Notes under the pieces: model-generated
Seen by the model: only the letters and a program-made list of their open reading frames with translations
What the model was told of the DNA's origin: nothing
Database searches by the model: none
Source: Dehalococcoidia bacterium
Lineage (GTDB): Bacteria > Chloroflexota > Dehalococcoidia > UBA3495
Assembly: GCA_002730485.1 (NCBI GenBank)
Contig: PCAH01000078.1
Coordinates: forward strand, 1-8,931
Direction of reading: 5' to 3'
Length of the DNA stretch: 8,931 nt
Shown here: positions 1-5,953 of the stretch, piece by piece
Layout: the number at the start of each line of letters is the position of its first letter
Numbering within the stretch: the stretch's first letter is position 1
Translations under genes and position numbers: made by a program

Positions 1-25
1 ACCTGGCACCCGATATCAAGCATAG
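1..25 (+). CDS. rpsN: 30S ribosomal protein S14, C-terminal tail (partial)
   Basis: Only the last seven codons and the stop are in the window. Reading from base 2 gives PGTRYQA followed by TAG at 23-25. This resembles the end of the short zinc-type S14, which usually finishes in a Pro-Gly-x-(Arg/Lys)-(Lys/x)-x run after a Gly-(Glu/Lys)-(Leu/Ile) turn. S14 is also the expected gene directly before S8 in the spc operon. S14 binds 16S rRNA in the head of the small subunit. The call rests on a short peptide plus gene order. Another frame gives an unrelated tail that stops at 29, so the identity is likely but not certain. Confidence 0.55.
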
Positions 26-77
26 ATAATCAAAGAAAAGTACTTAACTTCAGGCGGAGAGGGGAGATAGACCTAAA

Positions 78-476
78 ATGCCGGTAACCGATCCATTGGC
101 AGACATGTTGACCAGAATTAGGAACGCGATACAAGTGCGTCATGATTCTGTCTCTCTTCCCCATTCCAAATTGAAGTTGGCCGTGGCCAAGATCCTCAAA
201 GAAGAGGGTTTCATCCGCGACTTTGATATCCCTCGTGGTACCACCCATCCGACCATCCGGATTCACCTAACGTACCGCGAAGGTAGGCAACCGGCGATCG
301 CCGGTCTCAAGCGCGTAAGCAAACCTGGTTTGAGGGTCTACGTAGGCAAGGGCGAAATTCCCCGGGTCTACGGCGGAATCGGTCTGGCCATCGTATCCAC
401 CTCCAAAGGCGTCATGGCTGGGCGTAAAGCTTGGCGTGAGGGCGTTGGCGGAGAGCTGCTCTGCTTCGTCTGGTAA
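78..476 (+). CDS. rpsH: 30S ribosomal protein S8
   Basis: S8 is a primary 16S rRNA-binding protein that helps organise the central domain of the small subunit. The 132-residue product has the usual family length. It starts with the typical [13 protein letters not shown] (residues 5-17) and ends with the conserved C-terminal block: STSKGVM at 107-113, then [11 protein letters not shown]. The segment after STSKGVM reads AGRKAWRE, where many homologues have a TDxEAR-type sequence, so this helix is slightly divergent. A purine-rich Shine-Dalgarno (GGAGAGGGGAG, 56-66) precedes the ATG by 11 bases. In E. coli S8 also represses spc-operon translation by binding in the L5 region, which would lie upstream of this window. 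The rplF start follows after 23 bp. Confidence 0.97.
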   Translation: MPVTDPLADMLTRIRNAIQVRHDSVSLPHSKLKLAVAKILKEEGFIRDFDIPRGTTHPTIRIHLTYREGRQPAIAGLKRVSKPGLRVYVGKGEIPRVYGGIGLAIVSTSKGVMAGRKAWREGVGGELLCFVW

Positions 477-499
477 CTCTGATAGCTCGGTAATTCTAT

Positions 500-1075
500 A
501 TGAATGAAGTTAAACAAGAAAAAACACTCTCCCGTATTGGCCGTAAACCAATCCCGGTGCCTAGCTCCGTAACGGTTGAAGTTCAATACGATGGGGTCAA
601 AGTCACCGGCCCAAAGGGAACGATCGAACAGAAATACCATCCTGAAGTGGTGGTAAAGGTCGAAGAAGGTCAGGTTGTAGTGGAGCGGCAGTCCGCCAAT
701 AAGTTCCACCACTCCCTGCACGGCCTGACCAGGAGTTTGATCGCCAACGCCGTCGAGGGCGTCTCTGAAGGTTTCACCAAGTCTCTCGACGTCATGGGTG
801 TCGGTTACAGGTGCTCTGAATCGGGCAAAGGCGTCACTTTGAACGTAGGTTACAGCCATCCGGTTGACATTTTCCCGGAAGGCGACGATGTGACCATTGA
901 GATCGAAGGCAACAACAAGATATTCGTTCGCGGAATCGACAAACAGAAAGTCGGCCAATTGGCGGCACGGATCAGAAGGGTTCGTCCCCCGAACGCCTAC
1001 AAAGAAAAAGGCATCAAGTACTCAGACGAAGTACTTCACTTTAAACCCGGGAAGGCAGCGGCTAGAAAGGCTTAA
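500..1075 (+). CDS. rplF: 50S ribosomal protein L6
   Basis: L6 binds 23S rRNA near the sarcin-ricin loop and supports factor binding. The 191-residue product has the two-repeat L6 fold. SRIGRKPIPVPSSV (11-24) is the usual N-terminus, MGVGYRC (99-105) opens the second half, and PNAYKEKGIKYSDE (164-177) is the C-terminal signature, with Glu where Gly or Ala is normal (YKGKG becomes YKEKG). The reading begins about ten residues before the usual L6 start, with MNEVKQEKTL. No in-frame ATG, GTG or TTG lies closer to the conserved start, so the extension seems real. There is no convincing Shine-Dalgarno before 500, which suggests coupling to rpsH 23 bp upstream. Confidence 0.97.
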   Translation: MNEVKQEKTLSRIGRKPIPVPSSVTVEVQYDGVKVTGPKGTIEQKYHPEVVVKVEEGQVVVERQSANKFHHSLHGLTRSLIANAVEGVSEGFTKSLDVMGVGYRCSESGKGVTLNVGYSHPVDIFPEGDDVTIEIEGNNKIFVRGIDKQKVGQLAARIRRVRPPNAYKEKGIKYSDEVLHFKPGKAAARKA

Positions 1076-1111
1076 GGGCTTTCTTAACCAGCCCGCTCTA
1101 ATACATCAACC

Positions 1112-1480
1112 ATGCCTAAAGATAAGAACGCAAAACTTCTCAGACAGATACGACACACTCGCTTGCGGAAAAAGGTGGCCGGTACTCCGGAACGCCCTAG
1201 GCTTGCAGTGTTTCGCAGCCTGCGCCACATCTATGCGCAGGTGATCGATGACACCACCGGCCGCACCCTTGTGTCGGCTTCCAGTGGTGAGGCCATCAAG
1301 GAAAACGGCGGGCCCATCACTCCCAAGACCGATCTCTCCACTGCTGTGGGGAAGATGGTGGCGGAGAGGGCCAAGGCAGAGGGCATTACCCAGGTCGTCT
1401 TCGACCGGGGCGGTTGCAAATTCCACGGACGAGTAAAAGCCTTGGCTGAAGCCACCCGCGAAGCCGGACTTAATTTCTAG
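1112..1480 (+). CDS. rplR: 50S ribosomal protein L18
   Basis: L18 binds 5S rRNA together with L5 and anchors it in the central protuberance of the large subunit. The 122-residue product is of normal length. It has a basic N-terminus ([20 protein letters not shown], 14-33), the [12 protein letters not shown] strand region (36-47), and the C-terminal [19 protein letters not shown] block (95-113). Cys102 replaces the Tyr that is usual in the FDRGGYxxHG motif, a mild oddity. No Shine-Dalgarno is visible just before the ATG. The 36-bp gap after rplF contains short self-complementary segments (GGGCT 1076-1080 with AGCCC 1090-1094). Translation may depend on coupling with rplF. Confidence 0.97.
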   Translation: MPKDKNAKLLRQIRHTRLRKKVAGTPERPRLAVFRSLRHIYAQVIDDTTGRTLVSASSGEAIKENGGPITPKTDLSTAVGKMVAERAKAEGITQVVFDRGGCKFHGRVKALAEATREAGLNF

Positions 1481-1501
1481 TAGCAGGTTCATTTAACCGC
1501 A

Positions 1502-1517
1502 TAGACTGGGAGGTCTA
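1502..1517 (+). promoter_or_regulatory. Small hairpin holding the rpsE Shine-Dalgarno
   Basis: TAGAC (1502-1506) pairs perfectly with GTCTA (1513-1517) around a six-base loop, TGGGAG. The GGGAGG Shine-Dalgarno (1508-1513) lies in the loop and in the first base of the 3' arm, 12 bases before the rpsE ATG. The pairing is read directly from the sequence. Whether it forms or affects translation is inference. Confidence 0.4.
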
Positions 1518-1525
1518 ACCCGCTT

Positions 1526-2131
1526 ATGGTCCAAGCGCCTAACAGGTCATTCAACGACCGAGACCGAGACAGGGATCGTGGTCGAGGACGAGACGAAGAT
1601 ACCGGAGGATTTTCCGAGAGGGTCGTCTACACTCGCCGTATCTCCAAGGTAGTGAAGGGAGGCCGTCGTCTCCGCTTCAACGCATTGGTCGTGGTGGGAG
1701 ACGGACAGGGTGAAGTGGGCGCTGGGCTGGGTAAAGCCCTGGTCATCCCGGACGCGGTAAGAAAAGGCAACGCCGTTGCCAGACGAGATACCGTCAAGAT
1801 TCCGTTGCGGGGAAACACCATCCCCCAGCAGATCACCGTTAAGAAAGGCGCCACCATCGTGATGATCAAGCCGGCTCGAGAAGGAACCGGAGTGATTGCC
1901 GCCGGTGCCATGCGCGCGATATTGGAACTGGGCGGCGTGAAAGACGTGGTTGGAAAGTCTCTGGGTTCCAGGAACCCAATCAACATCGTCTACGCCACCA
2001 TCGAGGCCCTGCGTCAATTGAGGGATCCGGACATCGAGCTGGCCCGCAGGTTGGGTCGACCGATGCCTTCGGAAGCACAAGAAGTAATAACCGTGCCCGT
2101 AGCAGAGCCGGACACCACCGACACCCCCTAA
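1526..2131 (+). CDS. rpsE: 30S ribosomal protein S5
   Basis: S5 sits at the mRNA entry and decoding side of the small subunit and influences accuracy. In known bacteria, changes in its N-terminal-domain loop give spectinomycin resistance. The 201-residue product is longer than the usual ~165-170. Residues 1-30 form a charged low-complexity tail with alternating Asp and Arg (NDRDRDRDRGRGRDEDTGG). The conserved double-stranded-RNA-binding domain covers about 31-95 (RRISKVVKGGRRLRFNALV, 37-55), and the C-terminal domain about 100-170 (GTGVIAAGAMRAILE, KSLGSRNPINIVYATIEAL). A further ~30 poorly conserved residues end in DTTDTP. A good Shine-Dalgarno (GGGAGG) precedes the ATG. The low-complexity tail is encoded by near-repeats of GACCGA/GACAGG around 1557-1580. 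Confidence 0.97.
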   Translation: MVQAPNRSFNDRDRDRDRGRGRDEDTGGFSERVVYTRRISKVVKGGRRLRFNALVVVGDGQGEVGAGLGKALVIPDAVRKGNAVARRDTVKIPLRGNTIPQQITVKKGATIVMIKPAREGTGVIAAGAMRAILELGGVKDVVGKSLGSRNPINIVYATIEALRQLRDPDIELARRLGRPMPSEAQEVITVPVAEPDTTDTP

Positions 2132-2155
2132 GGGAGAATAAAGGCCAAACTCCCT
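2131..2155 (+). other. Inverted repeat between rpsE and rpmD
   Basis: AGGGAG (2131-2136), which begins at the last base of the rpsE stop codon, is complementary to CTCCCT (2150-2155) with a 13-base spacer. No T-run follows, so this is not a typical intrinsic terminator. The only purine-rich ribosome-binding-like sequence in this gap (GGGAG) is in the 5' arm, far upstream of the rpmD ATG at 2180. Its role is unknown. Confidence 0.3.
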
Positions 2156-2179
2156 AACCGGATTGATGGTCGACTGATT

Positions 2180-2359
2180 ATGGCGGAAATAAAGATAACC
2201 TGGGTCAAGAGCACTATAGGACGACCGCAGAACCAACGCAGGATCATCGAATCCCTGGGACTGCATCGTTTGAACCATACCGTGGTCCATCAGGACTCGG
2301 CCACCATTCGTGGGATGGTTAACAAAGTAAGTCACCTGGTGAAGGTGGAAATCGCCTAA
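2180..2359 (+). CDS. rpmD: 50S ribosomal protein L30
   Basis: L30 is a small large-subunit protein that contacts 23S rRNA and is not universally essential. Reading from ATG 2180 gives 59 residues, the normal bacterial size. The start [20 protein letters not shown] contains the family hallmark (basic strand, then (K)S-x-IGRP), followed by [18 protein letters not shown] and the terminal [17 protein letters not shown]. An upstream ATG at 2165 in the same frame hits a stop after three codons, so 2180 is the start. No strong Shine-Dalgarno lies close to it. The gene sits in its standard place between rpsE and rplO. The gene after it does not follow tightly: a 170-bp structured gap separates rpmD from rplO. 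Confidence 0.96.
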   Translation: MAEIKITWVKSTIGRPQNQRRIIESLGLHRLNHTVVHQDSATIRGMVNKVSHLVKVEIA

Positions 2360-2529
2360 CTCACCGTCAGAAAACGGCGGTGACGGGCAAACGGAATTAA
2401 TGGTCCGGACGCTGGTCCGGTCTGGCTGGTCGCTAAACAAGTAATTTGGACGCCTCCAAACGGTTTACCGGTGACCGCGAATGCAACTAAAATCAATCTA
2501 CACGGCGTAAGAGCACAAGAGGCACGCCC
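2360..2529 (+). promoter_or_regulatory. Structured leader region upstream of rplO (candidate regulatory RNA)
   Basis: This 170-bp gap is the longest non-coding stretch here and is full of perfect or near-perfect hairpins. (1) TCACCGTC 2361-2368 pairs with GGCGGTGA 2376-2383 (8 bp with one G-U, 7-nt loop). (2) CCGGAC 2405-2410 pairs with GTCCGG 2415-2420 (loop GCTG). (3) TTTGGA 2445-2450 pairs with TCCAAA 2455-2460 (loop CGCC). (4) GGCGT 2504-2508 pairs with ACGCC 2524-2528, placing the rplO Shine-Dalgarno AAGAGG (2517-2522) in its loop. A second ACGCC at 2450-2454, overlapping the loop of hairpin 3, could compete for the same GGCGT. None is followed by a T-run. I infer a cis-acting RNA element that may control rplO-secY translation or mRNA processing. 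No known leader family was recognised. Confidence 0.45.
2464..2493 (+). promoter_or_regulatory. Weak candidate internal promoter before rplO
   Basis: TTTACC (2464-2469) and TAAAAT (2488-2493) are separated by 18 bp. They match sigma-70 -35 and -10 consensus at 4 of 6 and 5 of 6 positions. Transcription would start near 2500 and would include the Shine-Dalgarno hairpin of rplO. Matches this loose are common by chance, so this is only a candidate. Confidence 0.2.
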
Positions 2530-2979
2530 ATGATGGAACATCAAGTGGCCCCCAGCAAGGGAGCCCGAAAAAATAGGAAACGGGTCGGTCGCGGTGACGC
2601 TGCCGGTCAAGGTAGCACCGCTGGTCGGGGCATGAAGGGACAGAAATCCCGCTCCGGTGGTGGCGTATCCCCCTGGTTTGAGGGTGGTCAATTGCCCTTG
2701 ATCAAGGGTCTACCCATGAAACGGGGTTTCAACAACCCTTTCAAGACCTATTACTCTCTGATCAAAGTGGAGACTCTTAACTCCTTTGACGCCGGAGAAC
2801 GCATCACTCCTGAACTCCTACTGGAGAAGGGTTTCTTGCGCAATCTCAACCTGCCGGTGAAGATCGTCGGTGACGGAGAGATCAGCAAGTCAGTGACCGT
2901 GGTGGCTTCCAAGTTCACCAAATCTGCCAAAGAGAAGATTGAAGCAGCAAAAGGAACGGCGGAGGAAACTTCGGCGTAA
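2530..2979 (+). CDS. rplO: 50S ribosomal protein L15
   Basis: L15 is a late-assembly large-subunit protein that threads a long basic Gly-rich tail into 23S rRNA. The 149-residue product is of normal length. The N-terminal third is the typical extension: KGARKNRKRVGRGDAAGQGS (10-29), then TAGRGMKGQKSRSGGG and FEGGQLPLIKGLPMKRGF (50-67). The globular C-terminal domain has the KIVGDGEI motif (111-118) and ends in an alanine- and glutamate-rich tail. Two adjacent ATGs (2530 and 2533) are possible starts. The Shine-Dalgarno AAGAGG (2517-2522) is 7 bases from the first, which is preferred. Its stop overlaps the secY start (TAATG), which indicates translational coupling. Confidence 0.97.
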   Translation: MMEHQVAPSKGARKNRKRVGRGDAAGQGSTAGRGMKGQKSRSGGGVSPWFEGGQLPLIKGLPMKRGFNNPFKTYYSLIKVETLNSFDAGERITPELLLEKGFLRNLNLPVKIVGDGEISKSVTVVASKFTKSAKEKIEAAKGTAEETSA

Positions 2980-4307
2980 TGATGAACGCCGAGGTCCAAG
3001 CCGGCAAATTTCCTAAACTGATTCAAGCGGCGGTAGACGCATTCAGTCTCCCTGACCTGCGCGCAAAAATCCTCTTCACCCTGGCAATCCTGGCTCTGTA
3101 TCGATTTGTTGCCCACATACCCCTCCCGGGTATCGACCAAGGGCAGCTTGATAATCTCTTCAGGAACAATGAACTCCTCGGTTTCTTAGATTTGTTCAGT
3201 GGCGGCGCACTCAGCCGCATGAGCATCGTAGCCTTGGGCGTGTTCCCGTATATCACGTCTTCGATTATTATCCAGCTGCTGACCCCGGTTATCCCTCAGC
3301 TGCAGGATATGGCCAGAGAAGGTGAGGCGGGCCGGGCCAAGATGAACCGCATCACCCACTGGATCACCATCCCCATCGCCTTTGCTCAAGGGTACGGACA
3401 ATTGGTCCTCTTGGAACAGAGCAATGTCATTGCCGATGTGGGATTCACCGGTGATGCCTTGCTGCCCACGGTAGCCGCTCTGTTCACTATCGCCGCCGGT
3501 ACCATGTTCTTGGTCTGGCTTGGTGAGATGATTACTGAACGGGGTATCGGTAACGGTATATCCCTCATGATCTTTGCCGGTATCGTAGCCGGATTCCCAA
3601 GGTTGCTGACCCAAGGATTCCTGGATCGCGATAACGTGTTGGGCATCGGGTTCTTCGCCCTGATCGGCGTGATAATCATCGCCTCCATCGTGATGTTCAA
3701 CGAGGCCCACCGCCGCATACCGGTGCAGTACGGGCGAAGTATATTTAGAGGCGGTAGGATGTACCGTCAAAGCGGTGCTACCTATCTACCATTGCGCATA
3801 AATTCGGCGGGTATGATTCCGTTGATTTTTGCCTTTTCCATCGTCATCCTGCCTGGAACGATAGCGACGTACTTTGCGACCAACACCACCTTCGTCGGCG
3901 ATATAGCAAACTTCTTTGCAGACTTGCTGATACCGACCTCGCCTATCTATTGGGTGATGGTGTTCGTCCTGGTGGTGATGTTCACCTTCTTCTATACTTT
4001 GGTTGTGTTCAACCAGCAGCAACTGGCAGAAAACCTGCAGAAGAATGGTGGGTTTGTATTGGGTATCCGGCCTGGTAAACCAACCCAGGACTATCTGAAT
4101 AAAGTGATTGTCAGGATCACATTGGGTGGCGCGTTGTTCTTGGGCACCATCGCGATCATGCCTTATATCGCGTCGCTTATCACCGATGTTCAAGCAATAT
4201 CTCTGAGCAGCACCAGCCTCCTGATCATGGTGGGTGTGGGCTTGGATACCCTGCGTCAGTTGGAAGCCCAGCTGATGATGCGCAATTACGAAGGGTTCCT
4301 GAGATAA
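2979..4307 (+). CDS. secY: Preprotein translocase subunit SecY
   Basis: SecY is the channel of the Sec translocon in the cytoplasmic membrane. The 442-residue product has the family length and ten hydrophobic segments, at about 31-46, 83-104, 125-146, 162-184, 190-208, 222-240, 274-297, 323-343, 380-398 and 406-424. Segment 2 carries the signature VALGVFPYITSSIIIQLL (84-101), preceded by the plug region (LLGFLDLFSGGALSRMS). The cytosolic loops hold RRIPVQYGR (245-253) and GIRPGKPT (362-369). Arg364 matches the SecA/ribosome-contact arginine known as R357 in E. coli. The first ATG overlaps the rplO stop by one base (TAATGATG). A second ATG follows at 2982, and GGAGG at 2961-2965 serves either. 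Coupling to rplO is the normal arrangement. Confidence 0.98.
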   Translation: MMNAEVQAGKFPKLIQAAVDAFSLPDLRAKILFTLAILALYRFVAHIPLPGIDQGQLDNLFRNNELLGFLDLFSGGALSRMSIVALGVFPYITSSIIIQLLTPVIPQLQDMAREGEAGRAKMNRITHWITIPIAFAQGYGQLVLLEQSNVIADVGFTGDALLPTVAALFTIAAGTMFLVWLGEMITERGIGNGISLMIFAGIVAGFPRLLTQGFLDRDNVLGIGFFALIGVIIIASIVMFNEAHRRIPVQYGRSIFRGGRMYRQSGATYLPLRINSAGMIPLIFAFSIVILPGTIATYFATNTTFVGDIANFFADLLIPTSPIYWVMVFVLVVMFTFFYTLVVFNQQQLAENLQKNGGFVLGIRPGKPTQDYLNKVIVRITLGGALFLGTIAIMPYIASLITDVQAISLSSTSLLIMVGVGLDTLRQLEAQLMMRNYEGFLR

Positions 4308-4308
4308 C

Positions 4309-4965
4309 ATGGCTCAGGGATTGCGATTGGTGTTGTTCGGCCCTCCGGGTGCCGGGAAAGGTACGCAGGCGCAACTGCTGCGTGAGCGTTTCAACCTGAC
4401 CCACATCAGCTCCGGAGACCTGTTTCGGCACCATCTTGGACAAGGAACCCCCCTTGGCCTAAGGGCCAAGGAATACATGAACCGAGGGGAGTTGGTCCCC
4501 GACGAAGTGACCATCGACATCATCTTGGACAAGGTTATGTCGATTCCCAACGATGAAGGGTTCATCCTGGACGGTTTCCCCAGAAACCCCAACCAGGCTG
4601 ATGTACTAGAGAAGAAACTGACTGCTGAATCCAGGAACTTGGATAAGGTGGTTCACATCGAAGTATCGGAAGAGGAGTTGGTGCGTCGGCTGGGCGGACG
4701 TTATATCTGCCGGGCCTGTCAATCGCCCCACTCCATCGGCGAAGGCGAGGATGCCAGCGCCAAGAAATGTGAACGATGCGGCGGCGAACTCTATCAGAGA
4801 GACGACGACGCCCCGACGGCGGTCATGAAAAGAATCGAAGTCTATAACGCAGAGACCACTCCGGTCCTCGGTTTCTACCGAGAGCGGGGGGTCCTGGTGG
4901 ACATACCCGGAGACAACCCCGTTGACGAGGTCAACAAATTGGTTATGACGGCTCTGGATTCCTAA
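4309..4965 (+). CDS. adk: Adenylate kinase
   Basis: Adenylate kinase interconverts ATP + AMP and 2 ADP in the cytosol. The 218-residue product is the long, zinc-LID form. The P-loop GPPGAGKGTQ is at 11-20, and the AMP-binding region includes SSGDLFR (34-40) and LDGFPRNPNQ (87-96; Arg92). The LID spans about 125-168 and holds four cysteines in two CxxC pairs (C134, C137, C154, C157), as in Gram-positive and thermophile enzymes that bind structural Zn. Arg131 and RDDDAPTAVMKR (164-175) supply the phosphate-binding arginines. Catalytic residues appear intact. The ATG lies one base after the secY stop, with AAGGG (4291-4295) upstream. Location after secY is the common arrangement outside Proteobacteria. 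Confidence 0.98.
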   Translation: MAQGLRLVLFGPPGAGKGTQAQLLRERFNLTHISSGDLFRHHLGQGTPLGLRAKEYMNRGELVPDEVTIDIILDKVMSIPNDEGFILDGFPRNPNQADVLEKKLTAESRNLDKVVHIEVSEEELVRRLGGRYICRACQSPHSIGEGEDASAKKCERCGGELYQRDDDAPTAVMKRIEVYNAETTPVLGFYRERGVLVDIPGDNPVDEVNKLVMTALDS

Positions 4966-5066
4966 TGGAAACCAGATTCCTAGAAAAGAGGACCGACGCT
5001 TGGGAGGCCCAGCAATTGAAGATGGGTTCCCAAGATAATCTTTCAGGAGTAGAATACACAAGGTGA
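4965..5066 (+). CDS. Hypothetical 33-residue ORF exactly bridging adk and map
   Basis: An ATG overlaps the adk stop by one base (TAATG, 4963-4967), and the frame runs 33 codons to a TGA (5064-5066) that overlaps the map GTG start (GTGA, 5063-5066). The peptide begins METRFLEKRTDAW and ends LSGVEYTR. It is charged, has no membrane segment, and matches no family I recognise. The double overlap is what translational coupling looks like, so ribosomes leaving adk could reinitiate here and be delivered to map. It may be a real small protein, a coupling device whose peptide does not matter, or chance. The ORF contains the hairpin at 4999-5034 and the map Shine-Dalgarno (5045-5049). Confidence 0.35.
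   Translation: METRFLEKRTDAWEAQQLKMGSQDNLSGVEYTR
4999..5034 (+). other. Stem-loop between adk and map
   Basis: CTTGGGA (4999-5005) pairs perfectly with TCCCAAG (5028-5034). Inside it, CCCA (5008-5011) pairs with TGGG (5023-5026), separated from the outer stem by a GG/T internal loop, leaving an 11-base apical loop. It ends ten bases before the map Shine-Dalgarno. No proper T-run follows (ATAATCTTTC), so it is a poor intrinsic terminator. It may be an mRNA-stability or translation-control structure. Confidence 0.4.
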
Positions 5067-5869
5067 ACCGCGGCCAAAAACCAAAGACCGCCTCTAATTC
5101 TCCGTCCACTTACTCTGGGGGGGTTACTATAAAGTCGCCCCAGGAACTGGACTCTATGCGTCGTGCCGGCGGCATAGTCGGCAACGTATTAGACTTGTTG
5201 AAGGCAGCTGTGGAGCCTGGAATGACCACGCTGGACCTGGACAAGATCGCGAATAAAGAGATACTCCGCCAGGGAGCCAAACCCAGTTTCATGGGTTATC
5301 AGGGCTTTCCGGCTAGTATTTGTGCGTCGGTAAATGAAGAGATCGTCCACGGTATACCCAGTAAACGGGTACTGCTGGAAGGTGATATCGTCAAAGTGGA
5401 CGTTGGTGCGACCATTGAAGGTTTCATCGGCGACGCTGCGGTGTCCATAGCCGTGGGTGAAGTGACACCTGAAGCCGCCGAGCTTATGGATCACACGCGG
5501 ATCAGCCTTGAAGAAGGTATCAAAGCGGCTCAGCCCGGCGGGCGGGTCGGTGATATAGGCGCTGCGGTGCAGGCTTACGGTGAAAGTCGGGGCTACGGTG
5601 TAGTGAGGGAATTTGTGGGGCACGGCATAGGCCGGTTCCTACATGAAGACCCCCAGGTGCCCAACTACGGGCAGGCGGGCATGGGCCCGCTGCTCCGTGT
5701 TGGAATGTGCATCGCAATCGAGCCCATGTTCAACATGGGCGACTGGCATACCAGAATATTGGATGACGAGTGGACGGTAGTTACCGCCGATGGCAAACTT
5801 TCTTCCCACTTCGAGCATACGATAGCCATAACTGAGGATGGACCAGAGATTCTGACCGTCCACGGGTAA
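5063..5869 (+). CDS. map: Methionine aminopeptidase, type I
   Basis: This cytosolic dinuclear metalloprotease removes the initiator methionine from new proteins. The 268-residue product has the pita-bread fold motifs. The metal ligands are Asp113 (VDVGA), Asp124 (GFIGDAAV), His187 (GHGIG), Glu220 (IEPMF) and Glu251 (FEHT). His96 (HGIP) and His194 (LHED) are the substrate-side histidines. The usual His two residues before the second aspartate is Ile122, which is not a ligand. The conserved domain begins at VTIKSPQELDSMRRAG (21-36). About 20 Ser/Thr/Pro/Gly-rich residues precede it. The GTG at 5063 is the start because an in-frame stop lies at 5036-5038 and no other start codon precedes the conserved region. 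AGGAG (5045-5049) supports it. No Zn-finger or SH3-binding N-terminal extension is seen. Confidence 0.97.
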   Translation: MNRGQKPKTASNSPSTYSGGVTIKSPQELDSMRRAGGIVGNVLDLLKAAVEPGMTTLDLDKIANKEILRQGAKPSFMGYQGFPASICASVNEEIVHGIPSKRVLLEGDIVKVDVGATIEGFIGDAAVSIAVGEVTPEAAELMDHTRISLEEGIKAAQPGGRVGDIGAAVQAYGESRGYGVVREFVGHGIGRFLHEDPQVPNYGQAGMGPLLRVGMCIAIEPMFNMGDWHTRILDDEWTVVTADGKLSSHFEHTIAITEDGPEILTVHG

Positions 5870-5953
5870 TACCGGGGATATCAACCCCGACCCACCGCGC
5901 CTAATTCGGAAAGAACGCCGGAATAGGTGGAAATCCGCACGTAAAGAGGATTT
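5870..5953 (+). other. map-infA gap with two small inverted repeats
   Basis: CGGGG (5873-5877) pairs with CCCCG (5885-5889) around a 7-base loop just after the map stop. Then CCACC (5892-5896) is complementary to GGTGG (5926-5930). Inside that pair, ATTCGG can pair with CCGGAAT with one bulge. Neither is followed by a T-run. This gap could hold a weak processing or attenuation structure. No promoter was identified. The infA Shine-Dalgarno (AGAGGA, 5945-5950) ends the gap. Confidence 0.3.

Noticed and set aside
368..958. 196-codon open frame on the - strand opposite rpsH and rplF
   Set aside because: It covers conserved coding sequence on the other strand, and no recognisable domain or ribosome binding site supports it.
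1072..1094. Pseudoknot in the rplF-rplR gap (TTAAG/CTTAA crossing GGCT/AGCC)
   Set aside because: The stems are only 5 and 4 bp, and the first connecting loop would have zero length, so the crossed form is implausible. At most one of the simple hairpins forms.
2361..2383. Intrinsic terminator after rpmD
   Set aside because: The 8-bp hairpin is good, but the following bases (CGGGCAAACGG) have no T-run, and ribosomal genes continue downstream.
1547..2440. 297-codon open frame on the - strand opposite rpsE and rpmD
   Set aside because: It is antisense to two certain ribosomal protein genes, is rich in His, Gln and Ser as mirror frames often are, and shows no family motif.
2400..2444. 14-codon leader peptide in the rpmD-rplO gap (MVRTLVRSGWSLNK)
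   Set aside because: There is no ribosome binding site and no run of one regulatory amino acid, and an ORF this short is expected by chance.
3186..3770. 194-codon open frame on the - strand opposite secY
   Set aside because: Composition is that of a mirror of a membrane protein gene (many Asp, Gln, His), with no motif.
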